Source: a virus. Taken from it: DNA of 20,218 nt. Within the stretch, counting starts at the first letter, position 1; the number at the start of each line of letters is the position of its first letter. The stretch spans positions 1-20,218 of the IMG/VR virus record IMGVR_UViG_3300025280_000242. The stretch is one strand, 5' to 3'. The notes under the pieces are model-generated. The model saw only the letters and a list, made by a program, of their open reading frames with translations, was not told the origin of the DNA and searched no databases. Position numbers and translations under genes: made by a program. Positions 13,624-19,801 of this stretch are shown here, piece by piece.

Positions 13624-15149
13624 TCAGTGCGTTGAATCTTGAGCGCCTCAAGCCACGCCGAGGCCGTCCAGTCAGCCAGGGATTTTTTCTTGCGTAAGGC
13701 TTTTAAGACGAGATGATCGATGGTCCGTTGGCCTCTCGGACCTTCGGTGATGAAATCAAAATACGAGACGGCGCGGGTTTGTCCTGGTCGATGATTGCGG
13801 TCCTCGCTCTGTTGGCGAATATTGAGTGAGTAGGAGTTGCTCAAGTAGATGACATTTGGTGCAGCGGCGAGGGTAATGCCAAAGGCTCCGGTCTGAGGCG
13901 TCCCCAGGACTACTGCCGCGCCTTTGGGTGCCGTCTGAGGGTGTAGGAGCCTCAGCGCGTGCTCGCGCTCTCCCGTGGACGTCTGGCCCCACAGAAGACC
14001 GATCTCTATGGGGAGCGGTTTCAGTGCCTCGGCAAGTCGTGCCACATCAGCGCGGAATTGTGACCACACCACAAGCTTGTACGTTGGATCTTCTTCTAGG
14101 CGCTCGGTCAGCCATGCCACCAGCGCATCAATCTTTTCTGAACCGGTCTCTTGAGGTTTCTCGCCAACGCCTCCTACATGCCCCGAGGTGAGTTGCGACA
14201 GGCGAATCAGTTTCACCACTGCTTGCTTCGCGATGGATACATCCCCCGAGGCTAATTGCACAATCGCATGCTCTCGCATTTCTTTGTATAAGCGCCACGA
14301 CTCAGGCGTTAACGTCACGGTGTGAATGACGGGATCAAGCTTTTCAGGAAGATCAAGACAATCTTTCTTTTCTCGTCGCAACGTGTGCGGTTTGAGGCGT
14401 TGTTGCAAGTCTTCAAGGTTGCGGAACTCGATCACATGTTTACCTTGAAACCCGCCCATCACACAATACCGAGATCGGAATTGCAACAAGTTCAAATACT
14501 CCCCTGGTCGGTCACTCAAAATCGAGGGGTGTAGGAGGTTTGCTTGTGAGAGCAAGTCCACAGGACTATGAGCAATCGGTGTGCCGGTCATTAGGACGGC
14601 GCGCCCGGAGCGCTTGCGTAGCCACATGCACGCACGGGTTTGTTTCGCCGTGGGATTTTTGACCGCCGTGGACTCGTCAAGCACTAAGAGTGTTCGAGTA
14701 TCGCATTGGTCCATGAAGCGTTTCAGACGTTCGGTGATAAACCGAGAGCGCGACCGCAGGCCATACCGCAGCCATTCGTAATTCGTGATTATCCACTCCA
14801 GCTCGGGATCGTTTTTCTTGGCCCGCACATCGCCCCAGTGGTAGGAATGGGAGCGCGTGCCGCAGACGTTAATATAGTTTGACAACGTCGGCCAGCAATG
14901 CGTCACGAGTTGTCCAAGTTCGATATCCGCCCAGTTGTCCCGCGTCGCGGCGGTTGTGACGACGAGCACGCGATCAATCATCCCTTGCGAATAGAGCATC
15001 GAAGCGGAATCGATGACGGTCTTCGTCTTCATCATGCCCATCTCGTCCGTCAGAAAGACATACGGCTCGCGGACAATCTTTTCCACCGCGCTCTTCTGGT
15101 GCGCTTTTGGTGGAAATGGACACGCGGTAAAATCTAATCTCTGCCCCAT
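13620..15149 (-). CDS. SNF2-type superfamily 2 helicase
   Basis: A 509-residue two-domain ATPase of the SNF2-like group used by phages in replication or recombination. Visible motifs: KAHQKSAVEKI near residue 15 (Q-motif region), TDEMGMMKTKTV at 34-45 (motif I), LLVLDESTAVKN at 154-165 (motif II, DES in place of DEAH), LMTGTPI at 186-192 (motif III), LVVWSQFRADVARLAEAL at about 359-376 (motif IV region), GTPQTGAFGITLAAAPNVI at about 416-434 (motif V), and QSEDRNHRPGQT at 447-458 (motif VI). The canonical DEMGLGKT is DEMGMMKT here, with Met in place of the Gly before Lys41. The start overlaps the end of the primase gene by 16 bases. It is the last gene of the leftward module. Confidence 0.85.
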   Translation of the reverse strand: MGQRLDFTACPFPPKAHQKSAVEKIVREPYVFLTDEMGMMKTKTVIDSASMLYSQGMIDRVLVVTTAATRDNWADIELGQLVTHCWPTLSNYINVCGTRSHSYHWGDVRAKKNDPELEWIITNYEWLRYGLRSRSRFITERLKRFMDQCDTRTLLVLDESTAVKNPTAKQTRACMWLRKRSGRAVLMTGTPIAHSPVDLLSQANLLHPSILSDRPGEYLNLLQFRSRYCVMGGFQGKHVIEFRNLEDLQQRLKPHTLRREKKDCLDLPEKLDPVIHTVTLTPESWRLYKEMREHAIVQLASGDVSIAKQAVVKLIRLSQLTSGHVGGVGEKPQETGSEKIDALVAWLTERLEEDPTYKLVVWSQFRADVARLAEALKPLPIEIGLLWGQTSTGEREHALRLLHPQTAPKGAAVVLGTPQTGAFGITLAAAPNVIYLSNSYSLNIRQQSEDRNHRPGQTRAVSYFDFITEGPRGQRTIDHLVLKALRKKKSLADWTASAWLEALKIQRTD

Positions 15150-17143
15150 CCCAGTACCGCCTTTCGTGCGGGTTTTGGTGTTGTTTTACACTGGCATCGC
15201 TCAGCTTGTAGATCACACTGTAGACATATACTCATTGTGATACGACGATACCCAACTGCTTGCATCGCAGAGGCCACAAACTTATTCCCGGCCAGCGTTC
15301 TCCGGTCAATCGGTACCGCGAGAAAATTCCAGATGTCCTCGGGCGTGAGGCGAACGCCAGGCTCCCTCGCGGAATACTCTTCGGCGATAGCTTCCACCCA
15401 CGGATGCGAGAAGACGCGCTGACTTTGTTGTGACGATGCTGCCCTCCAGAGACTCGGATCGAGACGGATCGGTTCTCCTTGTTCCTCTCGCACACATGCC
15501 TCTGCCCAGAGCTGATCACGGTTGGTTCTCAGCCACGAGACATCGAACCCTTTAATGGACACCGGCCAGAACCTCCGGTTGCCGGTGATGTCACTCAAAT
15601 ACTGATTGGAATTTGTAGTACCGATGATAATGAATTGCCGTGGACGCTCGACGGGGATACGTGCATAGGCCAGCCGCACCGGTCCATCCACCTGACGGCT
15701 CAACATGCTTTTCAGGGTTTCATGATCAGAGGCACGCATTCCGGCCAGGTCGCTAGATTCCACAATCCACTTTCCTGCGGTCCGCTCGATGATGGATTTC
15801 GAATCTGCATTAAGCGGCAGGTCGTCCGAGAACCATTTAGGATCGTGACAAAGGAGTTGGATGCCGGTGCTTTTGTTCTTCCCTTGGTCAGCTTGCTCTA
15901 AGACCACCATCTCATCAAATTTACACCCAGGTTGACGAATACGCCGCACCGCCGCAAGAAGCACAAGCGCCGACACCGCACGGATGTAAGGTGTGTTGGC
16001 CGCCTGTGCGGAAACTGTTAGCCAGGTATCAATTCGTGGTTCTCCGTCCCACGTCAACGTCTTGAAGTAATCAAGGATCGGGTGAAACGACGATTGCCGC
16101 GCCACCGCTTGCACCACCTCAAAGAAAAATTGCTGCGTCGGTCGGAATTGTTCGCTAAGGTCTACATCAATCCACAGGTCCGTCGCGATGTCGTCATCCA
16201 GGAGGCCCGCATAGCTGGTCCCCCGAAACGCCGAGTTATAGTTGATGAAGGGTTTTCGTGCGAACGAATCATAAGTCAGATCCGCACCCAACCGTGTCAA
16301 CGCTCGCGTAATATTCATGATGCTGCGCGCATCGGGAAACCCTTTGCTGTTGAGTGCATAGGCGTTGTCACTGGTCGCCGGTGTCCTACCCCAGAGTTTG
16401 ATCAGTGACTCGGCGAGTCCACCCGTAGCGATCTCCTTGAGGGTTTTTCCGCCTGTAATAGGCTCATCATCAGAGTGTGCAAAGGTTGACGAGACCTCCC
16501 GCAAGCGGTCGGTCCACTTATCATCCCGGCTCCATTGCGCTGCCTCACGAATCATTAACACGGATTCTTCCTCAGTAACACCCCGCTGCTTCAGGGTGCC
16601 AGCGAGCGCGAGCGTCCAATCATGTCTTGCTCCACTTGGCGCATAGTGGCGAGCAATGAGCACCGCACTAGCTAGCAGCTTTACGCACCGTATAAGCACA
16701 GGTGCATCCACTTCACCAGGTTTGCCAAGGTCACTCTCCCACGCCAATACTTCACCGCTCGGATGCTCTGACGGCGGGGCCATGTCTTGATGATTCGAGC
16801 GGATCTCCACAAGCGTTGTCCGATCAGAGTCTCGGTAGGCAATCGTTTTAGGTATGACTGATTTATATATCCGCTTCGACCGTGGTTTGGATGGGCGTCC
16901 GTAGACGCTCGGTGTGGTGGGTAAAAACTCGTCGGCCATCTTTACCGCTTCAGGGGAATCCAGATCGACAAAGACCAACCCATCGACGGACCGTAAGCCA
17001 ATGTTGTCGCCGTCTTGGAAATCCTCGGCGGTAAACTCCAGCCCAATCCATCCGGCCTTGCTAACTCTCTTCGACTTTTTCACGAGTGGCACAATCTGCC
17101 ACCCGTGGTCCAGGTACGTCTGTGCGAATTTTTTGATATTCAT
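15134..17143 (-). CDS. Primase-polymerase / VapE-type helicase fusion
   Basis: A 669-residue bifunctional replication protein. The N-terminal part (about 1-180) is a prim-pol domain: AQTYLDHGWQIVPLVKKSK, then GLVFVDLDSPEA with the DxD pair at residues 60-62, and VEIRSNHQDMAPPSEHPSGE at about 112-131. Residues about 345-560 are the VapE/P4-type helicase: FHPILDYFKTLTWDGEPRID, a degenerate Walker A DQGKNKST at 419-426, WIVESSDLAGM at 459-469, FIIIGTTN at 504-511 and GNRRFWPV at 521-528. A C-terminal tail carries C640-x-x-C643 and C650-x-C652, a possible zinc knuckle. The fusion would make primers and unwind the phage replication fork. The start has no obvious ribosome binding site and lies inside a zinc-ribbon ORF. 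Confidence 0.85.
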   Translation of the reverse strand: MNIKKFAQTYLDHGWQIVPLVKKSKRVSKAGWIGLEFTAEDFQDGDNIGLRSVDGLVFVDLDSPEAVKMADEFLPTTPSVYGRPSKPRSKRIYKSVIPKTIAYRDSDRTTLVEIRSNHQDMAPPSEHPSGEVLAWESDLGKPGEVDAPVLIRCVKLLASAVLIARHYAPSGARHDWTLALAGTLKQRGVTEEESVLMIREAAQWSRDDKWTDRLREVSSTFAHSDDEPITGGKTLKEIATGGLAESLIKLWGRTPATSDNAYALNSKGFPDARSIMNITRALTRLGADLTYDSFARKPFINYNSAFRGTSYAGLLDDDIATDLWIDVDLSEQFRPTQQFFFEVVQAVARQSSFHPILDYFKTLTWDGEPRIDTWLTVSAQAANTPYIRAVSALVLLAAVRRIRQPGCKFDEMVVLEQADQGKNKSTGIQLLCHDPKWFSDDLPLNADSKSIIERTAGKWIVESSDLAGMRASDHETLKSMLSRQVDGPVRLAYARIPVERPRQFIIIGTTNSNQYLSDITGNRRFWPVSIKGFDVSWLRTNRDQLWAEACVREEQGEPIRLDPSLWRAASSQQSQRVFSHPWVEAIAEEYSAREPGVRLTPEDIWNFLAVPIDRRTLAGNKFVASAMQAVGYRRITMSICLQCDLQAERCQCKTTPKPARKAVLGWGRD

Positions 17144-17237
17144 AGGTACGACTACAGACTAAGCAGAGGGTGAACAGTTTTCCGATCTCCAATAAGCTCG
17201 GATCATCATTGGAACAGTACGGACAGGGTTTAGACAT
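17061..17237 (-). CDS. Small zinc-ribbon protein overlapping the primase start
   Basis: A 58-residue protein beginning MSKPCPYCSNDDPSLLEIGK, with CPYC at residues 5-8 and CLVC at 25-28, a typical four-cysteine zinc ribbon with a 16-residue spacer. An in-frame ATG at 17255 would add six residues. The chosen ATG at 17237 overlaps the upstream gene by eight bases, as its neighbours do. Its last 27 codons run over the first 83 bases of the primase gene in another frame, so the C-terminus may matter little. Zinc fingers are often fused to or partnered with phage primases, so a primase-loading or template-recognition role is a reasonable guess. Confidence 0.55.
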   Translation of the reverse strand: MSKPCPYCSNDDPSLLEIGKLFTLCLVCSRTYEYQKIRTDVPGPRVADCATREKVEES

Positions 17238-17910
17238 CCGGTACCAGAGGTTCATGCGGTGTATCTGTCGCTTTCAACGCTACATGAAGATCATGAAACC
17301 GTCCCGCCTGCTCATCGGTAGCTGTGCCGTTGTTTCTGAACTTCCACGTCATGTAGGTACCTTCTTTCGAGGTGGCCTGCACACTCGTTACCGTATACAC
17401 GCCAGTATAAATTGCACTACCGCGCATCATGATCAACCCGTTCAACGACTTCGCGGCTTTAATACCTGACCGTGCTAGGGAGAGCGCGATTACTTCTTCT
17501 GAGTCATAGAGAAAGAGCACGTAGTCGTAGAACTTGGTCGCCTGCGGGTGCTCTCCATTCGGCCCCCACTGCAGGCGCGGATCGGTCAGCGGCACGTGCG
17601 GATCAAGCACCCCACCGCCGTCACTGAGCGGAGCAAACTCTATCGCTCGGGGTGGATGTGATACCAGGACACTAAAGGTCAACGGCCCTGGACCATACAC
17701 GAGGCCTGAGACAGAATTGAACAAATCCCCGACGCCTAATCCGTCGATGTATTCTGGATTGGCTTTGTTGAGCTGTGGACTCATGGCTTGCGCCAAGACC
17801 AGGCGCGGCATATGGACGTCGTCGCTGGTCAAATGTTCGGTCCCTTCAGCGGGGCCGCGCCCCATGACGGCGGGGACGCTTCCCGTGGTGGTCGTGAGTG
17901 TTTTAGACAT
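17230..17910 (-). CDS. Replication-module protein, possible ssDNA-binding
   Basis: A 226-residue protein with a disordered N-terminus (MSKTLTTTTGSVPAVMGRGP) followed by a compact beta-rich region: DDVHMPRLVLAQAMSPQLNK, GLGVGDLFNSVSG, a Gly/Pro loop (LSDGGGVLDPHVPLTDPRLQ), then YDYVLFLYD, a helix around LARSGIKAAKSLNGLIMMRG and final strands (GVYTVTSVQATSKEGTYMTW). The pattern 'PRLxLxQxxS...GxxxGDxFNS' occurs in a family frequently found beside phage primases and helicases and proposed in some phages as single-strand DNA-binding; I cannot confirm that here. Ribosome binding site AAGGAG precedes it. It lies directly upstream of the zinc ribbon and primase. Confidence 0.55.
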   Translation of the reverse strand: MSKTLTTTTGSVPAVMGRGPAEGTEHLTSDDVHMPRLVLAQAMSPQLNKANPEYIDGLGVGDLFNSVSGLVYGPGPLTFSVLVSHPPRAIEFAPLSDGGGVLDPHVPLTDPRLQWGPNGEHPQATKFYDYVLFLYDSEEVIALSLARSGIKAAKSLNGLIMMRGSAIYTGVYTVTSVQATSKEGTYMTWKFRNNGTATDEQAGRFHDLHVALKATDTPHEPLVPDV

Positions 17911-18130
17911 TTTTTTCTCCTTGGGTTACGAAGTTATACCGCTCGACTGGGACGGCTACTAGATACCGCTCGGGTTCGCTTTTATCCGGGTCCATATTCG
18001 TAGCATAGGGATATTCAGAATCATGCGCTCTTAGATCCTTGATAAACTCCTTTCGATCCTTCTCCGTCGGAAACGTGAAAATCTCACACTGTTCTTCGAC
18101 CGTGCGTTTTACTTTGATTGTGCTAGACAT
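17903..18130 (-). CDS. Small conserved-looking protein, unknown
   Basis: A 75-residue protein: MSSTIKVKRTVEEQCEIFTF, a helix TEKDRKEFIKDLRAHDSEYP, and a C-terminal strand-rich YLVAVPVERYNFVTQG. It has alpha/beta character without recognisable motifs. It has a clear AAGGAG upstream of the ATG (18128-18130), and its end overlaps the next gene by eight bases, so it is well supported as a gene. It could be an accessory to the neighbouring replication proteins, given its position between a DNA-binding-type repeat protein and the putative ssDNA-binding protein; no function is assigned. Confidence 0.6.
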   Translation of the reverse strand: MSSTIKVKRTVEEQCEIFTFPTEKDRKEFIKDLRAHDSEYPYATNMDPDKSEPERYLVAVPVERYNFVTQGEKNV

Positions 18131-18819
18131 TAGCTTCTCCTTTTTTTGTTGCGTCTATTTATAACCAGGATTCCGTGTTTCTTTCGTGCCTTCCGAGAAT
18201 TCGCGCTTATCAGATATCCACACGCGCACCGCATAGGCTGCGGTTTTCCAAGCCAGTCGTTCCAGTTCACCCACTCCGAAGGATAAACAACATGAGGACT
18301 CGTAGGGATGCCCTTATGACGGTCGCTCGACTTGCACCACTTGCGGAAAGCTGCGACATTAGATAGGTTTAACCGTCTGACGTAGTCTCGTGCTTCCTCA
18401 AAAGGGAGCCGCCGAGACGCCCAGTCAGTTCGGCAGTAAGTGCCAGACTTCCCAAGCCAATCGAACCAGCTCACCCAGTCCGAACGGTACACATACTCAG
18501 GATTCGTAGGGATGCCCGTATGACGTTCGTTCGACTTCGTCCACTTCAGGAACACCACACGAGATGGAAACTCTAAAGCTCTAACGTAGGCTCTGGCCTC
18601 GTCAAAAGGTATCCAGGCTGTCCCGGCCTTCTTTTTCCCTAGCCAGTCATACCAGTCTACCCACTCAGAACGATAAGCGCGTCTAGGTACTAGGGGGATT
18701 CGCTCTAGTCGTTCGTCCGACCGTCCCCACTTCTTAAAAGCTGCGACATTAGGTAGGTTTATCCGTCTGATGCAGTCTCTGGCTTCCTCAAAAGGGAGCC
18801 AATATCTTTCGGCAGGCAT
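18130..18819 (-). CDS. Triple 'phage-integrase repeat' protein
   Basis: A 229-residue protein made of three tandem units of exactly 56 residues at 7-62, 69-124 and 137-192, each running PF(E/D)EAR, then (F/L)xKW, then S(D/N)(E/D)R(L/H), then IP, then a Y-x-S-(E/D)WV segment and ending DWLGK. This matches my memory of the phage-integrase repeat unit, found beside or inside recombinases and in proteins of algal viruses and aquatic bacteria, thought to contact DNA. No integrase catalytic residues are present; the only addition is a basic tail (CACGYLISANSRKARKKHG and NRRNKKRRS). A stand-alone DNA-binding role is likely. The DNA of repeats 1 and 3 is nearly identical over 64 bases, indicating recent duplication or conversion. 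Confidence 0.72.
   Translation of the reverse strand: MPAERYWLPFEEARDCIRRINLPNVAAFKKWGRSDERLERIPLVPRRAYRSEWVDWYDWLGKKKAGTAWIPFDEARAYVRALEFPSRVVFLKWTKSNERHTGIPTNPEYVYRSDWVSWFDWLGKSGTYCRTDWASRRLPFEEARDYVRRLNLSNVAAFRKWCKSSDRHKGIPTSPHVVYPSEWVNWNDWLGKPQPMRCACGYLISANSRKARKKHGILVINRRNKKRRS
18347..18410 (-). repeat. Direct repeat copy A inside the triple-repeat gene
   Basis: Encodes the start of repeat 3 (residues about 137-157). It is 64 bases long and identical to 18737-18800 except at six positions, about 91 percent by direct comparison. The middle protein repeat is much more diverged at the DNA level over the equivalent stretch, so units 1 and 3 share a more recent history. Confidence 0.8.
18737..18800 (-). 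repeat. Direct repeat copy B inside the triple-repeat gene
   Basis: Partner of the copy at 18347-18410, encoding the start of repeat 1. Both contain the shared run CTTCCTCAAAAGGGAGCC (plus-strand sense). The repeat lies in frame, so unequal recombination between copies would add or remove whole 56-residue units without breaking the gene. Confidence 0.8.
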
Positions 18820-19301
18820 TAGCTTCGCCCCTTTCTGAGAACAACGGTGGTTTGTTTATAAGTTTCGATACCATCAGGTTCGGCTAGTCCATCCATGAGT
18901 CGTTCCGCAACCAGCGCGTTCGTAGATTGCCACGGCAAGACCAGCGCAGCCTCTAACCCGTGGTCAATGCACCACTGGCGAAACGCCGCACGATCCTGGA
19001 CTCGTGCGTAAGGTTTGACTTGCGTGGAGACAGACGCACCCGATTCCAATTTAATCGTGGTGACGCCCGCTTCTTCGAAGGCCTCCGTCAAGAGTTGCTC
19101 ATGCGCGACGAGTCGCACGTTAATTCTTGAGAGCGCTTTTTTGACGGTTTCCTTTTCGGCGCGGATCTTAATGAGCGCGTTAGCAAGCTTGGCGGGTGTA
19201 GTGTCCTGAACCTCGCGCTTGATGGCATCCACGCGGTCTTGGAAGTCGGATGGTTCGGGTTTTGTCGTCAGGTGGGCAGCGATATTCGTATATTTTCCCA
19301 T
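18819..19301 (-). CDS. Coiled-coil phage protein, first gene of the leftward module
   Basis: A 160-residue protein starting MGKYTNIAAHLTTKPEPSDF. Residues about 20-80 form a long charged helix or coiled coil (LANALIKIRAEKETVKKALS, VAHEQLLTEAFEEAG). The rest is a compact domain with VSTQVKPYARVQDRAAFRQW, CIDHGLEAALVLPW and LAEPDGIETYKQTTVVLRKG. This layout recurs in phage early regions, but I cannot name a function. The ATG at 19301 is chosen because AGAGGGG precedes it by about nine bases; a longer form from a TTG at 19337 has no ribosome binding site. Its TAA overlaps the ATG of the triple-repeat gene by one base. It would be transcribed from the promoter-like region at 19367-19395. Confidence 0.6.
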   Translation of the reverse strand: MGKYTNIAAHLTTKPEPSDFQDRVDAIKREVQDTTPAKLANALIKIRAEKETVKKALSRINVRLVAHEQLLTEAFEEAGVTTIKLESGASVSTQVKPYARVQDRAAFRQWCIDHGLEAALVLPWQSTNALVAERLMDGLAEPDGIETYKQTTVVLRKGRS

Positions 19302-19366
19302 ATAAAAGCCCCTCTTTTTCGGCTTACGTGTGAACAACGTGAAAAATGTCGCCGTTGTTAGTTGTC

Positions 19367-19395
19367 ACTATACTACACTACTCCGTCAATGTATA
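19367..19395 (-). promoter_or_regulatory. Leftward promoter candidate
   Basis: Read on the minus strand, TATACA (19395-19390) and TATAGT (19372-19367) are separated by exactly 17 bases, matching four of six and five of six consensus positions. Transcription would begin near 19360, giving a leader of about 60 bases before the ATG at 19301. The -35 lies inside the palindrome at 19388-19399. Confidence 0.45.
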
Positions 19396-19399
19396 CATT
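19388..19399. promoter_or_regulatory. Perfect 12-bp palindrome, operator candidate
   Basis: AATGTATACATT is its own reverse complement. It covers the -35 of the leftward promoter candidate and lies just upstream of the rightward promoter, so a dimeric repressor bound here could control both. No second copy was noticed in this window, and no repressor gene is present in it. Confidence 0.45.
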
Positions 19400-19411
19400 T
19401 AATTTAAACTT

Positions 19412-19440
19412 TATATAATTAGTGCGGTACATGGTATAAT
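19412..19440 (+). promoter_or_regulatory. Rightward promoter with extended -10
   Basis: TATAAT at 19435-19440 is a perfect -10 box, preceded by TGG at 19432-19434, so it is an extended -10 promoter. The -35 region at 19412-19417 (TATATA) is weak, as extended -10 promoters tolerate. It is followed by AGGAGG at 19447-19452 and the ATG at 19460, leaving a very short leader. Confidence 0.65.
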
Positions 19441-19459
19441 CAAAACAGGAGGAACCTAT

Positions 19460-19801
19460 ATGATTGGCGAAAGTGAAATAACTTTAATGCGGCGGGAAGG
19501 ACAAACCAAAAACGGCGACTGGGTCTATCGAAGACCAGGCGTGAAGGCCTCGGTTACGTGTAATCAACGGATGTTTAAACGTGGCACGGTGCCCAATACG
19601 ATCACGCTGACCTCATCTGAGGGTGACGTGTTCCGGTTACGGAATAATCTTGATCCCAAAGATACGGAAAGACGGATTGAACTGCTCCAGCAGCGCATTC
19701 AACGGAAGCAAGAACTCGGGTCGAAGGCACTCCATAAGGCCGACGCGCTACGTGAGAAGGTCAATGAACTGACTGCCTCGCTGGATGAGTTTGAAGGGTG
19801 A
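19460..19801 (+). CDS. Small coiled-coil protein before DNA polymerase, unknown
   Basis: A 113-residue protein. Residues 1-65 are strand-rich (EITLMRREGQTKNGDWVYRR; SVTCNQRMFKRGTVPNTITL), and residues about 66-113 are a charged coiled coil (DTERRIELLQQRIQRKQELG; LHKADALREKVNELTASLDE). It has a strong AGGAGG ribosome binding site seven bases before the ATG and an extended -10 promoter just upstream. Its TGA overlaps the polymerase ATG by one base (TGATG), suggesting coupled synthesis with the polymerase. I do not recognise a family. Confidence 0.65.
   Translation: MIGESEITLMRREGQTKNGDWVYRRPGVKASVTCNQRMFKRGTVPNTITLTSSEGDVFRLRNNLDPKDTERRIELLQQRIQRKQELGSKALHKADALREKVNELTASLDEFEG

Larger units (their letters stand above)
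19302..19459. promoter_or_regulatory. Divergent control region of the replication module
   Basis: The only clearly non-coding, AT-rich divergent gap in the window. It separates the leftward replication genes from the rightward polymerase gene and holds promoter-like elements in both directions, a perfect palindrome and an inverted repeat (AACAACG 19333-19339 with CGTTGTT 19353-19359). The inverted repeat would fall at the 5' end of the leftward mRNA. No protein-coding potential is evident inside it. Confidence 0.6.

Noticed and set aside
13638-13652. CTTGAG-CGC-CTCAAG hairpin near the convergent gene ends as a terminator
   Set aside because: The six-base stem is short and neither strand has a T run after it, so it does not look like an intrinsic terminator.
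18130-18819. Functional integrase or recombinase
   Set aside because: Only the repeat units are present; no tyrosine or serine recombinase catalytic residues are found, and no attachment-site-like repeats were noticed.
19302-19337. A TTG start at 19337 for the first leftward gene
   Set aside because: It has no ribosome binding site, while the ATG at 19301 has AGAGGGG at a proper distance; the TTG would also lie close to the predicted transcription start.
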